A stretch of 12,407 bases of DNA. Origin: Burkholderiales bacterium RIFCSPHIGHO2_12_FULL_61_11. Lineage in GTDB: Bacteria > Pseudomonadota > Gammaproteobacteria > Burkholderiales > Burkholderiaceae_C. The translations under genes were made by a program, and so were the position numbers. Below, piece by piece: positions 6,991-12,407 of the stretch (positions are counted from its first letter, which is position 1; each line of letters begins with the position of its first letter). Where the stretch lies: assembly GCA_001770785.1 (NCBI GenBank), contig MERZ01000106.1, positions 2,767 through 15,173 on the forward strand. Reading direction: 5' to 3'. The notes beneath the pieces are model-generated. The model was not told the origin of the DNA. It saw only the letters and a program-made list of their open reading frames with translations, and ran no database searches.

Positions 6991-7028
6991 TACCGCCCTG
7001 CGGCTGTCCTCGGGCAGCGCAGGGCGGT
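6982..7028 (-). terminator. Rho-independent terminator of the CigR/RcnB-like gene
   Basis: ACCGCCCTGC (6992-7001) pairs perfectly with GCAGGGCGGT (7019-7028). After one bulged base the stem continues with GCTG/CAGC around an 8-nt loop. On the minus strand the hairpin is followed by A and then seven T residues (complement of 6984-6990). It begins 9 bp past the stop of the gene at 7038, so it is a textbook intrinsic terminator for that gene. Confidence 0.92.
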
Positions 7029-7037
7029 GGGGCCCGA

Positions 7038-7544
7038 CTACATGCGGTTCAGATCCTGCAATGCATCGATCACCATTGCGGTGCCGACGGCAATGAGCAG
7101 AATGTCAGCGCCTACACGCACATAGCGGTGTCCGGCCGGCGGTACGCCCAGTTGCACGACGAGGGAGGGCGGCACACTGTAATAAATGACATCACGCGGC
7201 AAAGGCTGGCCTATGGTCCACTTGCGGGCCTGCCCCGGCGGCATGCAGCCATTGTTTTTCTTGGCCAGGCCGGGCGGGCAACGGCCAACGCGGAATTGCT
7301 CGCTGTAGTAGTTGCGCACCACCGTGCGCTGGGTATCGCCGAAATACCCACCCACCTGGACAGGCGCACCTTGCGCCTTCCCTTGCTTGGACTGACCCGG
7401 CCGGGCTTGCTTTTCGCTCTGCCCGGGCTTGCCGGACTTGGCACCGGCCCACTCCGGCTTTTCGGCCATGGCCCCAGCGCTGGCCAGCAGACCGGCGACA
7501 AGGAGCCCGAGGACGCGGACCGTTTTGAATTCAGTGATTTTCAT
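7038..7544 (-). CDS. CigR/RcnB-family small exported protein
   Basis: This 168-residue protein is probably periplasmic or inner-membrane anchored. It has a signal peptide (basic start, hydrophobic 11-25, likely cut after AMA at 27). A low-complexity Gly/Lys/Gln/Pro-rich linker follows at about 33-60 (GKPGQSEKQARPGQSKQGK), then CPPGLAKKNNGCMPPGQARKW (89-109, beginning Cys89 and including Cys100). The C-terminal end, HRYVRVGADILLIAVGTAMV (139-158), is characteristic of the CigR/RcnB families. RcnB affects Ni/Co homeostasis in E. coli and CigR is an anti-virulence membrane protein in Salmonella; neither role should be transferred here. The start ATG 7544 has AGAGG 6 nt upstream. The gene is monocistronic, with its own strong terminator, and its upstream region carries a diverged copy of the DUF4382 gene leader. 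Confidence 0.88.
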   Translation of the reverse strand: MKITEFKTVRVLGLLVAGLLASAGAMAEKPEWAGAKSGKPGQSEKQARPGQSKQGKAQGAPVQVGGYFGDTQRTVVRNYYSEQFRVGRCPPGLAKKNNGCMPPGQARKWTIGQPLPRDVIYYSVPPSLVVQLGVPPAGHRYVRVGADILLIAVGTAMVIDALQDLNRM

Positions 7545-7582
7545 ACCTGACCTCTTGAGAGCTTAAGGGAACGTGAAATTGG

Positions 7583-7730
7583 TTTTAGAGTAACTTCACG
7601 GAGCACCTCATTCATAAAATATTACCCGGCAAGAACACCGCAACGGGATGAAAGATGAAGTTACCAACGGAACTCATCGACCCATGTAGGACGATGCCAC
7701 GATGACTTGTCTCAATATGCGGATGTCGCT
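7583..7730 (-). repeat. Diverged copy of the DUF4382 gene leader upstream of the CigR-like gene
   Basis: These 148 bp align without any gap to 9438-9585 at a constant offset of 1855. By hand count about 113 of 148 bases match (about 76%). The best conserved part is 7621-7650, with 28 of 30 bases matching. The position matching the lipoprotein ATG (9454) is GTG at 7599. The frame reads Met-Lys-Leu-Leu and then TAA where the lipoprotein has CAA. Homology stops a few codons into the coding region, so only the leader and very start of the gene were copied or kept. The copy ends about 40 bp from the CigR-like start codon and probably supplies its 5' untranslated region. Confidence 0.85.
7588..7604 (-). 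other. Four-codon vestigial leader frame upstream of the CigR-like gene
   Basis: Within the leader copy, GAGGTG lies 4 nt before GTG 7599, followed by AAG, TTA, CTC and a TAA stop. The arrangement matches the lipoprotein gene's AAGGTG-CTCC-ATG site, so ribosomes could initiate here and stop at once, 44 nt before the CigR-like start. It may be a mere relic or could influence downstream translation. Confidence 0.4.
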
Positions 7731-7966
7731 GGACTGCGCAGAAGATACTTTGGTAAGCCTTACGCTCTCACCCAAGTGGTGAAATTTTTCAAGACCAGAA
7801 AAGTGGGCAGTCATGCGGCCTCATTGACTGAAGCAAGCGTCCCACTGAATACGAAGGGACTCCCCACTTTCAGGTAACGACATCAAGTACCAATATTGGT
7901 TTTACGGAAGTTGCGCTTCACTTCGTTCGTTGTGATCAACTTACGGCGGAACTTACACCCGCAGGA
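7731..7966. other. Intergenic stretch without a recognisable gene
   Basis: About 236 bp between the leader copy and the tandem hairpins. The sequence is poorer in GC than the genes around it. A plus-strand frame is open from about 7659 to TAA 7875-7877, but it has no ATG, and its first part lies in the diverged leader copy, so it is probably not coding. No inverted repeat longer than about 6 bp, tRNA or transposase motif was noticed. Confidence 0.5.
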
Positions 7967-7987
7967 GTGCGCCCATGCTGGGCGCAC
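7967..7987. other. Perfect 8-bp hairpin next to the terminator
   Basis: GTGCGCCC (7967-7974) and GGGCGCAC (7980-7987) enclose a 5-nt loop. It is followed on the plus strand by ATGAAAAAG and lies immediately beyond the minus-strand terminator at 7990-8014. It may be a second, back-up hairpin of a tandem terminator, but has no T tract of its own. Confidence 0.5.
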
Positions 7988-7989
7988 AT

Positions 7990-8014
7990 GAAAAAGCCCG
8001 CACATGGCGGGCTT
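7990..8014 (-). terminator. Rho-independent terminator downstream of the DUF4382 region
   Basis: AAGCCCGC (7994-8001) and GCGGGCTT (8007-8014) form an 8-bp stem with a 5-nt loop. On the minus strand the stem runs into TTTTTC. It lies 18 bp past the stop of the small ORF at 8033, which suggests that the transcript from the DUF4382 gene, or from the small ORF, ends here. Confidence 0.88.
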
Positions 8015-8032
8015 GGATGGGAAAGTAGGCGG

Positions 8033-8200
8033 CTAATATAGCTGCTGCCCGTCAGGTTCGAATGAGGTTACCCGCGAATTTCGGATATCGATGCAGTATT
8101 CCTCCTGGCCGGGCTTGAAGGCCAAGCATTCGCTGCCAGTATGCGCGCACGAGGAAACGGTATGCAGGAAGAATAATCGGCGCACAACACGCAGGCCCAT
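8033..8200 (-). CDS. Possible small Cys-containing protein, 55 residues
   Basis: This frame lies between the DUF4382 gene and the strong minus-strand terminator, and its stop is 18 bp before the terminator hairpin. From ATG 8200 it gives 55 residues beginning MGLRVVRRLFFLHTV, then Cys18, Cys25 and Cys36 and an ordered-looking C-terminal half (SECLAFKPGQEEYCIDIRN, ending PDGQQLY). A longer version from ATG 8257 would have to read through the hairpin at 8215-8246, so I prefer the shorter start. No convincing Shine-Dalgarno precedes either start. I recognise no family; it could instead be the tail of a gene whose front was deleted. The terminator position is the main support for its being or having been a real gene. 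Confidence 0.35.
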   Translation of the reverse strand: MGLRVVRRLFFLHTVSSCAHTGSECLAFKPGQEEYCIDIRNSRVTSFEPDGQQLY

Positions 8201-8214
8201 CACTTTTGTAAAGC

Positions 8215-8246
8215 TAGAGCGCACGCTCGTAAAGGTGTGCGCTCTA
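8215..8246. other. Perfect 10-bp hairpin downstream of the DUF4382 gene
   Basis: TAGAGCGCAC (8215-8224) pairs with GTGCGCTCTA (8237-8246) around a 12-nt loop. It begins 14 nt after the DUF4382 stop codon on the minus strand and is followed by GCTTTACAAAAG, a poor T tract. It may act as a partial terminator or protect the 3' end of the lipoprotein mRNA. Confidence 0.55.
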
Positions 8247-8260
8247 TCGCTTCGCAACGA

Positions 8261-9454
8261 TCAGGGTATCAACGTGAAATTAACTGCAGTCTGGTTAGCG
8301 GTAGAGATATCCACCGATGGCATGGACGCTGTCGTATAACCATTTGCCGAAGCCTCAAGTTTATATTTCCCCGTACCTGGCGTCGTGTCTGTCTTCGTTA
8401 CAAACACTAGAGGCAAGGTCGCACTATATGAAACAAGCTGCGGTGCAACGGTCGGCAAACTCAGGGAATATGCTCCGGTTGTCACGTCGGCGCCCTGATA
8501 TTTGATGGACACGGTAGGGCCAGTGGCAAAACTTTGTTTTGCCGTCACGTAAGCGGCTTCGGTTGTGCTGAGCGGATTCAGGATAGCCGTGCCACTGATG
8601 ATGCGGTTTGCGGTAGCAGCCGCTTGCAGGTTGATCGGCTCGACACTGGAACTGACAACGACTGTGCTGGTGGTGCTGGCGACCGGCACCGCAGCGATGA
8701 CAGCAGTGGCGCTGTTGTCGGCCGTGATGACTACGTCGTAATTACCCGGGGCAAGACGGGCCAGGTAAAACTCGCCGGTTGTGGCATTGGGGGCAGTAGA
8801 ACCGAAGATCGTTCCGTTCTGTTGCGCCGTCACCAACACATGGTCAGCCAGCAACGACGTGTTGATGAAACCGTTGATGCCATTGAGGACGGTTGGGACG
8901 ACCTTGATGACAGGCTTGAGCGCGTAAACGCCATTCCCTCTTTTCACGATCGATTTGCACGCATCGAAGTCCAGCACCAGATCGACCCGCTGTCCGGACG
9001 CGACGTCGAACTGGTTGATCAGCTTGAGGCCGCTTTGCATTGCGCTTGGCGTTTCAAGAGATATTTCCGTCTTTGTGGTGTCGTCGGTCAGGACTACCGA
9101 GTTGGCCCCAGCGTTGGCATCAAGCACCAGGCGCAATTGCGTGTAATGACCTGCTGCAAGCGGTGTCTCTCCTAACTGTTCCAGAGCGCCGTTGGTTAGG
9201 TCGAGGAGATTGATTTTACGTGCGGGATTCAAAATAATTTTGGCCCAGCCCTCGTCTTTTTCGCCTGCGGATGCGCTTTGATGCACACGGACTTCATTGA
9301 CCGTGACATTGACCTCGTCATAGCCGCAAGACGGCGCATCAGTCATTGCCACACTCAGCGTGCCCGGTGCCGGCGTACTGCCACCACCGCAGGCCGCGAG
9401 GCCCGCCACCAGAAGACCACCCAGGGCCAGCTTCAGATTTTGGAGTAACTTCAT
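8261..9454 (-). CDS. DUF4382 domain-containing lipoprotein
   Basis: This 397-residue envelope lipoprotein starts at ATG 9454 with AAGG 6 nt upstream. The signal peptide MKLLQNLKLALGGLLVAGLA ends in the lipobox LAAC with Cys22, followed by GGGSTPAPG, so the mature protein is lipidated at the Cys. Residues about 31-190 fit DUF4382: SVAMTDAPSCGYDEVNVTVN near the start, KINLLDLTNGALEQLGETPL in the middle, and LKPVIKVVP near 190. The rest (about 195-397) is Thr/Ser/Ala-rich and looks like two beta-sandwich repeats of the carboxypeptidase-regulatory or Ig-like kind (GEFYLARLAPGNYDVVITAD; GKYKLEASANGYTTASMP). No enzymatic motif is seen. The family's function is unknown; a surface or structural role is a guess. 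The frame is open upstream to 9781, but that part lies in the leader shared with 7583-7730, where it is not open. Confidence 0.9.
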   Translation of the reverse strand: MKLLQNLKLALGGLLVAGLAACGGGSTPAPGTLSVAMTDAPSCGYDEVNVTVNEVRVHQSASAGEKDEGWAKIILNPARKINLLDLTNGALEQLGETPLAAGHYTQLRLVLDANAGANSVVLTDDTTKTEISLETPSAMQSGLKLINQFDVASGQRVDLVLDFDACKSIVKRGNGVYALKPVIKVVPTVLNGINGFINTSLLADHVLVTAQQNGTIFGSTAPNATTGEFYLARLAPGNYDVVITADNSATAVIAAVPVASTTSTVVVSSSVEPINLQAAATANRIISGTAILNPLSTTEAAYVTAKQSFATGPTVSIKYQGADVTTGAYSLSLPTVAPQLVSYSATLPLVFVTKTDTTPGTGKYKLEASANGYTTASMPSVDISTANQTAVNFTLIP

Positions 9455-9585
9455 GGAGCACCTTATTCGAACAATATTGCCCGGCACGAACACCGCAACG
9501 GGATGAAGTGCGAGCTTACTTGCGGCACTCATCGCGCCACGTAGGACAATTCCACGATTGCCTGTCCGGATACGTGGCCGCCACT
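9438..9585 (-). promoter_or_regulatory. Leader region of the DUF4382 gene, partly duplicated at 7583-7730
   Basis: This stretch holds the first codons, the Shine-Dalgarno and about 130 bp of upstream leader. The copy at 7583-7730 aligns ungapped, with strongest conservation at 9476-9505, within about 50 nt upstream of the start codon. Conservation in a part that is not coding in the other copy suggests a regulatory or mRNA-level element. No -10/-35 pair could be chosen with confidence. Confidence 0.6.
9536..9578 (-). promoter_or_regulatory. Bulged inverted repeat in the DUF4382 gene leader
   Basis: GCCACGTA (9536-9543) pairs with TACGTGGC (9571-9578). Inside it GGACA (9544-9548) pairs with TGTCC (9563-9567), leaving a 3-nt bulge and a 14-nt loop: 13 base pairs in all. 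It lies about 80-125 nt upstream of the lipoprotein start. It could be an mRNA structure or an operator. The outer arm is not preserved in the 7583-7730 copy. Confidence 0.4.
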
Positions 9586-9725
9586 GGGGCGGCGTCCGGT
9601 ACCGAAGAAACGTGAGTGAAAGTAAGCAATGAAACGGAGGTGGCGCATGGCAGCATTCCGTCGGATTGCGACCACACCTCGAATGACCGGAGTAGGCCGC
9701 CATGTACTTTGAACGGGCTATAACC
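9586..9725. other. Spacer between the response regulator and the DUF4382 leader
   Basis: This 140-bp stretch follows the stop of the response regulator gene. No GC-rich hairpin with a T tract was seen, so termination of the kinase operon could not be placed. A promoter for the DUF4382 gene probably lies here or in the leader, but no consensus match was convincing. Confidence 0.35.
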
Positions 9726-10112
9726 TCACTCCTGCGTCGCCCAGATACGCTGGATCTGCGCGGAAAGCGCCATCGGGTCAAAGGGCTTGGGAATGACTTC
9801 GAGCGCGCCCAGCGCCTTGTAGGCCGCCACTTCCGCGGCCTGCACCTTGGCGGTCATGAAAACCACTGGCGTGTGGGCGGTGGCGGGCAGCGCGCGCAGC
9901 GCCTTGAGCGTGCCGGGGCCGTCCATGCCGGGCATCATGACGTCCAGCAGCAGCAGGTCGGCTCGGGCATCCGGTGCGGCGCTCAGTGCTTGCTGGCCGG
10001 AGGCGCAGGCGATCACGGTGAAGCCCCCCACAACTTCCAGGGCCATCTGCGCCACGACGCGGATATCAGGCTCGTCTTCAACATAAAGAATGCGGTTCAA
10101 GGGTGCGGGCAT
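9726..10112 (-). CDS. Single-domain response regulator (CheY-like receiver)
   Basis: This 128-residue protein is a receiver domain with no output domain. It has the acidic pair Glu12-Asp13, the phospho-acceptor Asp57 in [13 protein letters not shown], Thr87 in VFMTAK, and Lys109 in PKPFD. It probably passes or removes phosphoryl groups in a relay, or acts by protein-protein contact. ATG 10112 lies 3 bp after the stop of the hybrid kinase, so the two genes are almost certainly co-transcribed and this is the likely cytoplasmic partner of the kinase. The Shine-Dalgarno is weak, which fits translation coupled to the upstream gene. Confidence 0.93.
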   Translation of the reverse strand: MPAPLNRILYVEDEPDIRVVAQMALEVVGGFTVIACASGQQALSAAPDARADLLLLDVMMPGMDGPGTLKALRALPATAHTPVVFMTAKVQAAEVAAYKALGALEVIPKPFDPMALSAQIQRIWATQE

Positions 10113-10115
10113 GGT

Positions 10116-12407
10116 TTAACTCAGGGGTTGAGGGCGGGTGGGGCCGGGGTCACCGGGGATACGAAGAACGCGCTGGATGGTATTTAACAACTCGGTGTTG
10201 GAGGTATGGGCCTTGAGCAGGACCGCTTCGGCCCGCCGGCCGTCGGTCGGGTCCACATCGCTGGCCGAAAACACGATGACCGGCGGCCGTGGATCGAGCG
10301 CATCGATATCAGCCACGAGATCCCAGCCCGAATCCTCGCCCAGTGCGAGGTCCAGCAGCACCAGGTCAAAGCGGTGCTCGCGCAGCCGGGTTCGGGCTTG
10401 CTCCAGCGTGGCCGCAAATTCGAAGTCTGCAAAATCCTGGACAATCGCTTCGGTGATGCGCTGGATGTCGAGATCATCTTCCACATGCAGGATGAGCGGC
10501 TTGCCTGAATGCAGGCCGGCTATGGCCCGGCGAACGCTGAGAATCAGCAGGCTTTCATCGATCGGTTTTTCAAGCCAGTCCGAGACCGTGAGCGGTTTAT
10601 GGTTGAACTGCAAGCGCCCTGCTTCGGCCATGGCCGAGATCATTACCACGGGCAGGTGGCGTGTTCTTTCTTCGCCGCGCAGCGCACTGATGAAGGCGGC
10701 GCCGTGTTGACCCGGCAGCTTCAGGTCCACCGTGACGGCATCGTAGGCGTTGCGCGCGAGGAAGGCCAAGGCTTGCGCCGCGCTATACGCCATGTCGGCT
10801 TCAAATCCGGCTTTGTTCAGCATCATGCTGATGAGCCGGGCCACGTCGGGGTCGCCCTCGCAAATCAGGATGCGCGGCCGGGAGGCTGACGCCCGCGCCT
10901 TGAGAGGCTGGCGCAGCGGCGCCGGATCCCGCCATTCGGGCAGCTCGAAGAAGAAGGGGCTGCCCGCACCCGCCTCGCTGCGAAAGCCGATCTGGCCGCC
11001 CATCTTCTCGATGAGGGCCCGGGAAATGCTGAGTCCGAGGCCGGTCCCGCCTTTTTGCCGGGCGTCGGAAGCATCCGCCTGTGAAAACTTCTGGAAGATG
11101 CGGCTGCGAAATTCCTCCGAAATACCGGGGCCGTGGTCCGCGACTTCAACCCGCACCTGCTGCCCCACGCGCGACACATTAAATTCCACCGCGCTCTCCG
11201 GCGGTGAAAACTTCACCGCATTGGACAGCAGATTGGTCACCACCTGGGTCAGGCGGTCGCTGTCAATACGCACCTGCAGCGGCTCATCGGGCGGGCGCAG
11301 TTGCAACTTCACGCGATGCTGGCTCGCGAAACCTTCGTTGGCGGCCAGCGCCTGCTGGAGCAGCGGCCCGATGTCGACGACCTGCAGGTCCAGGCGCATC
11401 TTGCCGGACTCGATTTTTTCGCTGTCCAGGATGTCGTTGATCAGCCGGATCAGGCGCTCGCAGTTGTTCTTGGCAATGCCCACCAGGCTCTTCACGGCCT
11501 CGGGCAGCTCGCCGGCTACGCCGCCGGCGATCAGCCCCAGCGAACCGCGGATCGAGGTCAACGGTGTGCGCAACTCGTGGCTGACCGTTGAGACGAACTC
11601 GGTTTTCATGCGATCAATGCGCTTGAGCTCGGTGATGTCGGTGCCCAGCACGAAAAAGCCCAACACCTTGCCTTGGTCCTCGTTATCCCCATAGCGCGGG
11701 AAAAACTGGAAGGCATAGCTTCTGAGGTCGCCCTGCGGCGTCATCTGGTCGCGCTCGTAGCGTACGGGGTTGCCACGCAGTACTTCTTCGACCTTGTCCT
11801 GGACACCCCCGTAGGTTTGCGGGCCGAGCACCTCGGCCAGGGTGTGGCCATTGATCTGCCCGAAGTTCAGGCCAAAGAGCTCTTCGTAGGCCTTGTTGTG
11901 AAAGCGGAAGCGCTGCTCCAGATCCAGGTCGGCAATCAGGGCCGGTACGGTGTCGGTGAGCTGGCGCAACTGCAATTCGCTGGCACGCAGCGCCTCGGTG
12001 ATGCGCTTGCTTTCGGTGATGTCGCGCATGCTGCCAATGAACAGACGACGCCCTCCCAGGAAAAATTCCGAAACCCGCAGGTCCATCGGGAAAACGCCGC
12101 CGTCACTGCGCAGCCCCGTCACCTCGCGTCCGGTTCCGATTATTTTCGCCTGCCCGGTATGGAGATAGCGCCCCAGGTAGCCATCGTGTTCGCTGCGGTA
12201 AGGCTGCGGCATCAGCATGGAGACATTCTTGCCGAGCACCTCCTTGCTGCGGTAGCCGAACATGCGCTCGGCAGCCGGATTGAATAGTTCAATCATGCCG
12301 CTATCGGAGATGCTCAACATGCCTTCATCCACATTGTCGAGGAGCGCCCGTTCGTGACGTTCGCTGTCGCGCAAACTGGTACTCATCTCGCGGGCTTGCG
12401 CTTCCGA
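10116..12407 (-). CDS. Hybrid histidine kinase: PAS-PAS-HisKA-HATPase-REC-REC (5' end outside window)
   Basis: The frame is open to the window edge, with seven codons before ATG 12386, so the start probably lies beyond; residues are numbered here from that ATG. A FixL-like PAS lies at about 12-125 (His67, Arg73, Arg87) and a second PAS at about 140-254. HisKA follows with the phospho-acceptor His270 in STVSHELRTPL. HATPase has the N box NLLSNAVKFS (385-394), G1 DHGPGIS (417-423) and G2 GGTGLGLSI (446-454). Receiver 1 (about 504-620) has Asp554 in VDLKLPG and Lys608. Receiver 2 (about 631-745) has Glu636-Asp637-Asp638, Asp679 in LLDLALGEDSG, Ser707 and Lys725. No transmembrane segment is seen in the visible part, so it may be cytosolic unless the missing N-terminus has one. 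There is no HPt or output domain. The response regulator lies 3 bp downstream, so a multi-step relay is likely. Confidence 0.95.
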   Translation of the reverse strand, partial: SEAQAREMSTSLRDSERHERALLDNVDEGMLSISDSGMIELFNPAAERMFGYRSKEVLGKNVSMLMPQPYRSEHDGYLGRYLHTGQAKIIGTGREVTGLRSDGGVFPMDLRVSEFFLGGRRLFIGSMRDITESKRITEALRASELQLRQLTDTVPALIADLDLEQRFRFHNKAYEELFGLNFGQINGHTLAEVLGPQTYGGVQDKVEEVLRGNPVRYERDQMTPQGDLRSYAFQFFPRYGDNEDQGKVLGFFVLGTDITELKRIDRMKTEFVSTVSHELRTPLTSIRGSLGLIAGGVAGELPEAVKSLVGIAKNNCERLIRLINDILDSEKIESGKMRLDLQVVDIGPLLQQALAANEGFASQHRVKLQLRPPDEPLQVRIDSDRLTQVVTNLLSNAVKFSPPESAVEFNVSRVGQQVRVEVADHGPGISEEFRSRIFQKFSQADASDARQKGGTGLGLSISRALIEKMGGQIGFRSEAGAGSPFFFELPEWRDPAPLRQPLKARASASRPRILICEGDPDVARLISMMLNKAGFEADMAYSAAQALAFLARNAYDAVTVDLKLPGQHGAAFISALRGEERTRHLPVVMISAMAEAGRLQFNHKPLTVSDWLEKPIDESLLILSVRRAIAGLHSGKPLILHVEDDLDIQRITEAIVQDFADFEFAATLEQARTRLREHRFDLVLLDLALGEDSGWDLVADIDALDPRPPVIVFSASDVDPTDGRRAEAVLLKAHTSNTELLNTIQRVLRIPGDPGPTRPQPLS

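Noticed and set aside
7659..7877. Plus-strand frame containing GLRRRYFGKPYALTQVVKFF
   Set aside because: It has no ATG start, its first third lies in the decayed leader copy, and no family was recognised.
8201..8257. Longer start (ATG 8257) for the small Cys-containing ORF
   Set aside because: The added residues would be encoded by the perfect 10-bp hairpin downstream of the lipoprotein gene, and no ribosome site precedes it.
9438..9585. Known riboswitch class in the DUF4382 leader
   Set aside because: I compared it mentally with the cyclic-di-GMP and other common consensus cores and saw no match, so no riboswitch is claimed.
9455..9781. N-terminal extension of the DUF4382 protein
   Set aside because: It would bury the signal peptide and lipobox, it overlaps the response regulator gene, and the equivalent frame is closed in the leader copy at 7583-7730.
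10750..11694. Plus-strand open frame of 314 codons opposite the histidine kinase
   Set aside because: It is antisense to the HisKA, HATPase and receiver regions, which have full motifs; Ser/Arg-rich translation without family features.

Overview
The window looks like a chromosomal segment of a betaproteobacterium, most probably Burkholderiales/Comamonadaceae (Polaromonas or Rhodoferax-like). This rests on high GC, the look of the GatAB, PyrE and exonuclease III proteins, and a CigR/RcnB-type small exported protein and a DUF4382 lipoprotein of kinds I associate with that group. The family assignment is from memory of protein families, not from a search. No tRNA, rRNA, CRISPR array or complete insertion sequence was seen.

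Layout. 1-2299 (+): the 3' half of gatA and complete gatB, overlapping by ATGA, encode the tRNA-dependent amidotransferase. A hairpin closes this operon. 2393-3835 (-): pyrE followed 9 bp later by a small exported DUF4124-type protein. 3846-5005 (+): an exonuclease III gene that starts 10 bp from pyrE on the other strand and is broken by an exact 280-bp tandem duplication. 5130-6718 (-): an ABC-2 exporter, ATPase and permease overlapping by GTGA. 7038-7544 (-): a CigR/RcnB-like exported protein with a strong terminator. 8033-9454 (-): a DUF4382 lipoprotein, then a possible 55-residue Cys-containing ORF and a second strong terminator. 9726-12407 (-): a hybrid histidine kinase (5' end outside the window) with two PAS domains, a kinase core and two receiver domains, followed 3 bp later by a single-domain response regulator.

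The most notable structures are not ordinary genes. (1) The exonuclease gene carries two identical 280-bp copies separated by 19 bp that are an inverted copy of sequence inside the repeat. The result is two overlapping ORFs, the first with the N-terminal catalytic residues and the second with the C-terminal ones. It is either a template-switch mutation or a library/assembly chimera. (2) About 148 bp upstream of and including the start of the DUF4382 gene is present again, diverged to about 76% identity, directly upstream of the CigR-like gene. There it begins a reading frame that stops after four codons, so the CigR-like gene appears to have acquired, or shares by descent, the lipoprotein gene's leader. 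(3) The first PAS domain of the kinase matches FixL at the proximal heme histidine and two distal-side arginines, so it may be a heme-based oxygen or redox sensor. (4) A low-GC patch of about 280 bp in the 3' part of gatB encodes a divergent segment and may be a recombination mosaic.

The housekeeping genes (gatAB, pyrE, exonuclease III) serve translation fidelity, pyrimidine synthesis and DNA repair. The second half is envelope- and signalling-oriented: exporter, exported small protein, lipoprotein, sensor kinase. No direct regulatory link between the kinase and the envelope genes can be shown from the sequence.
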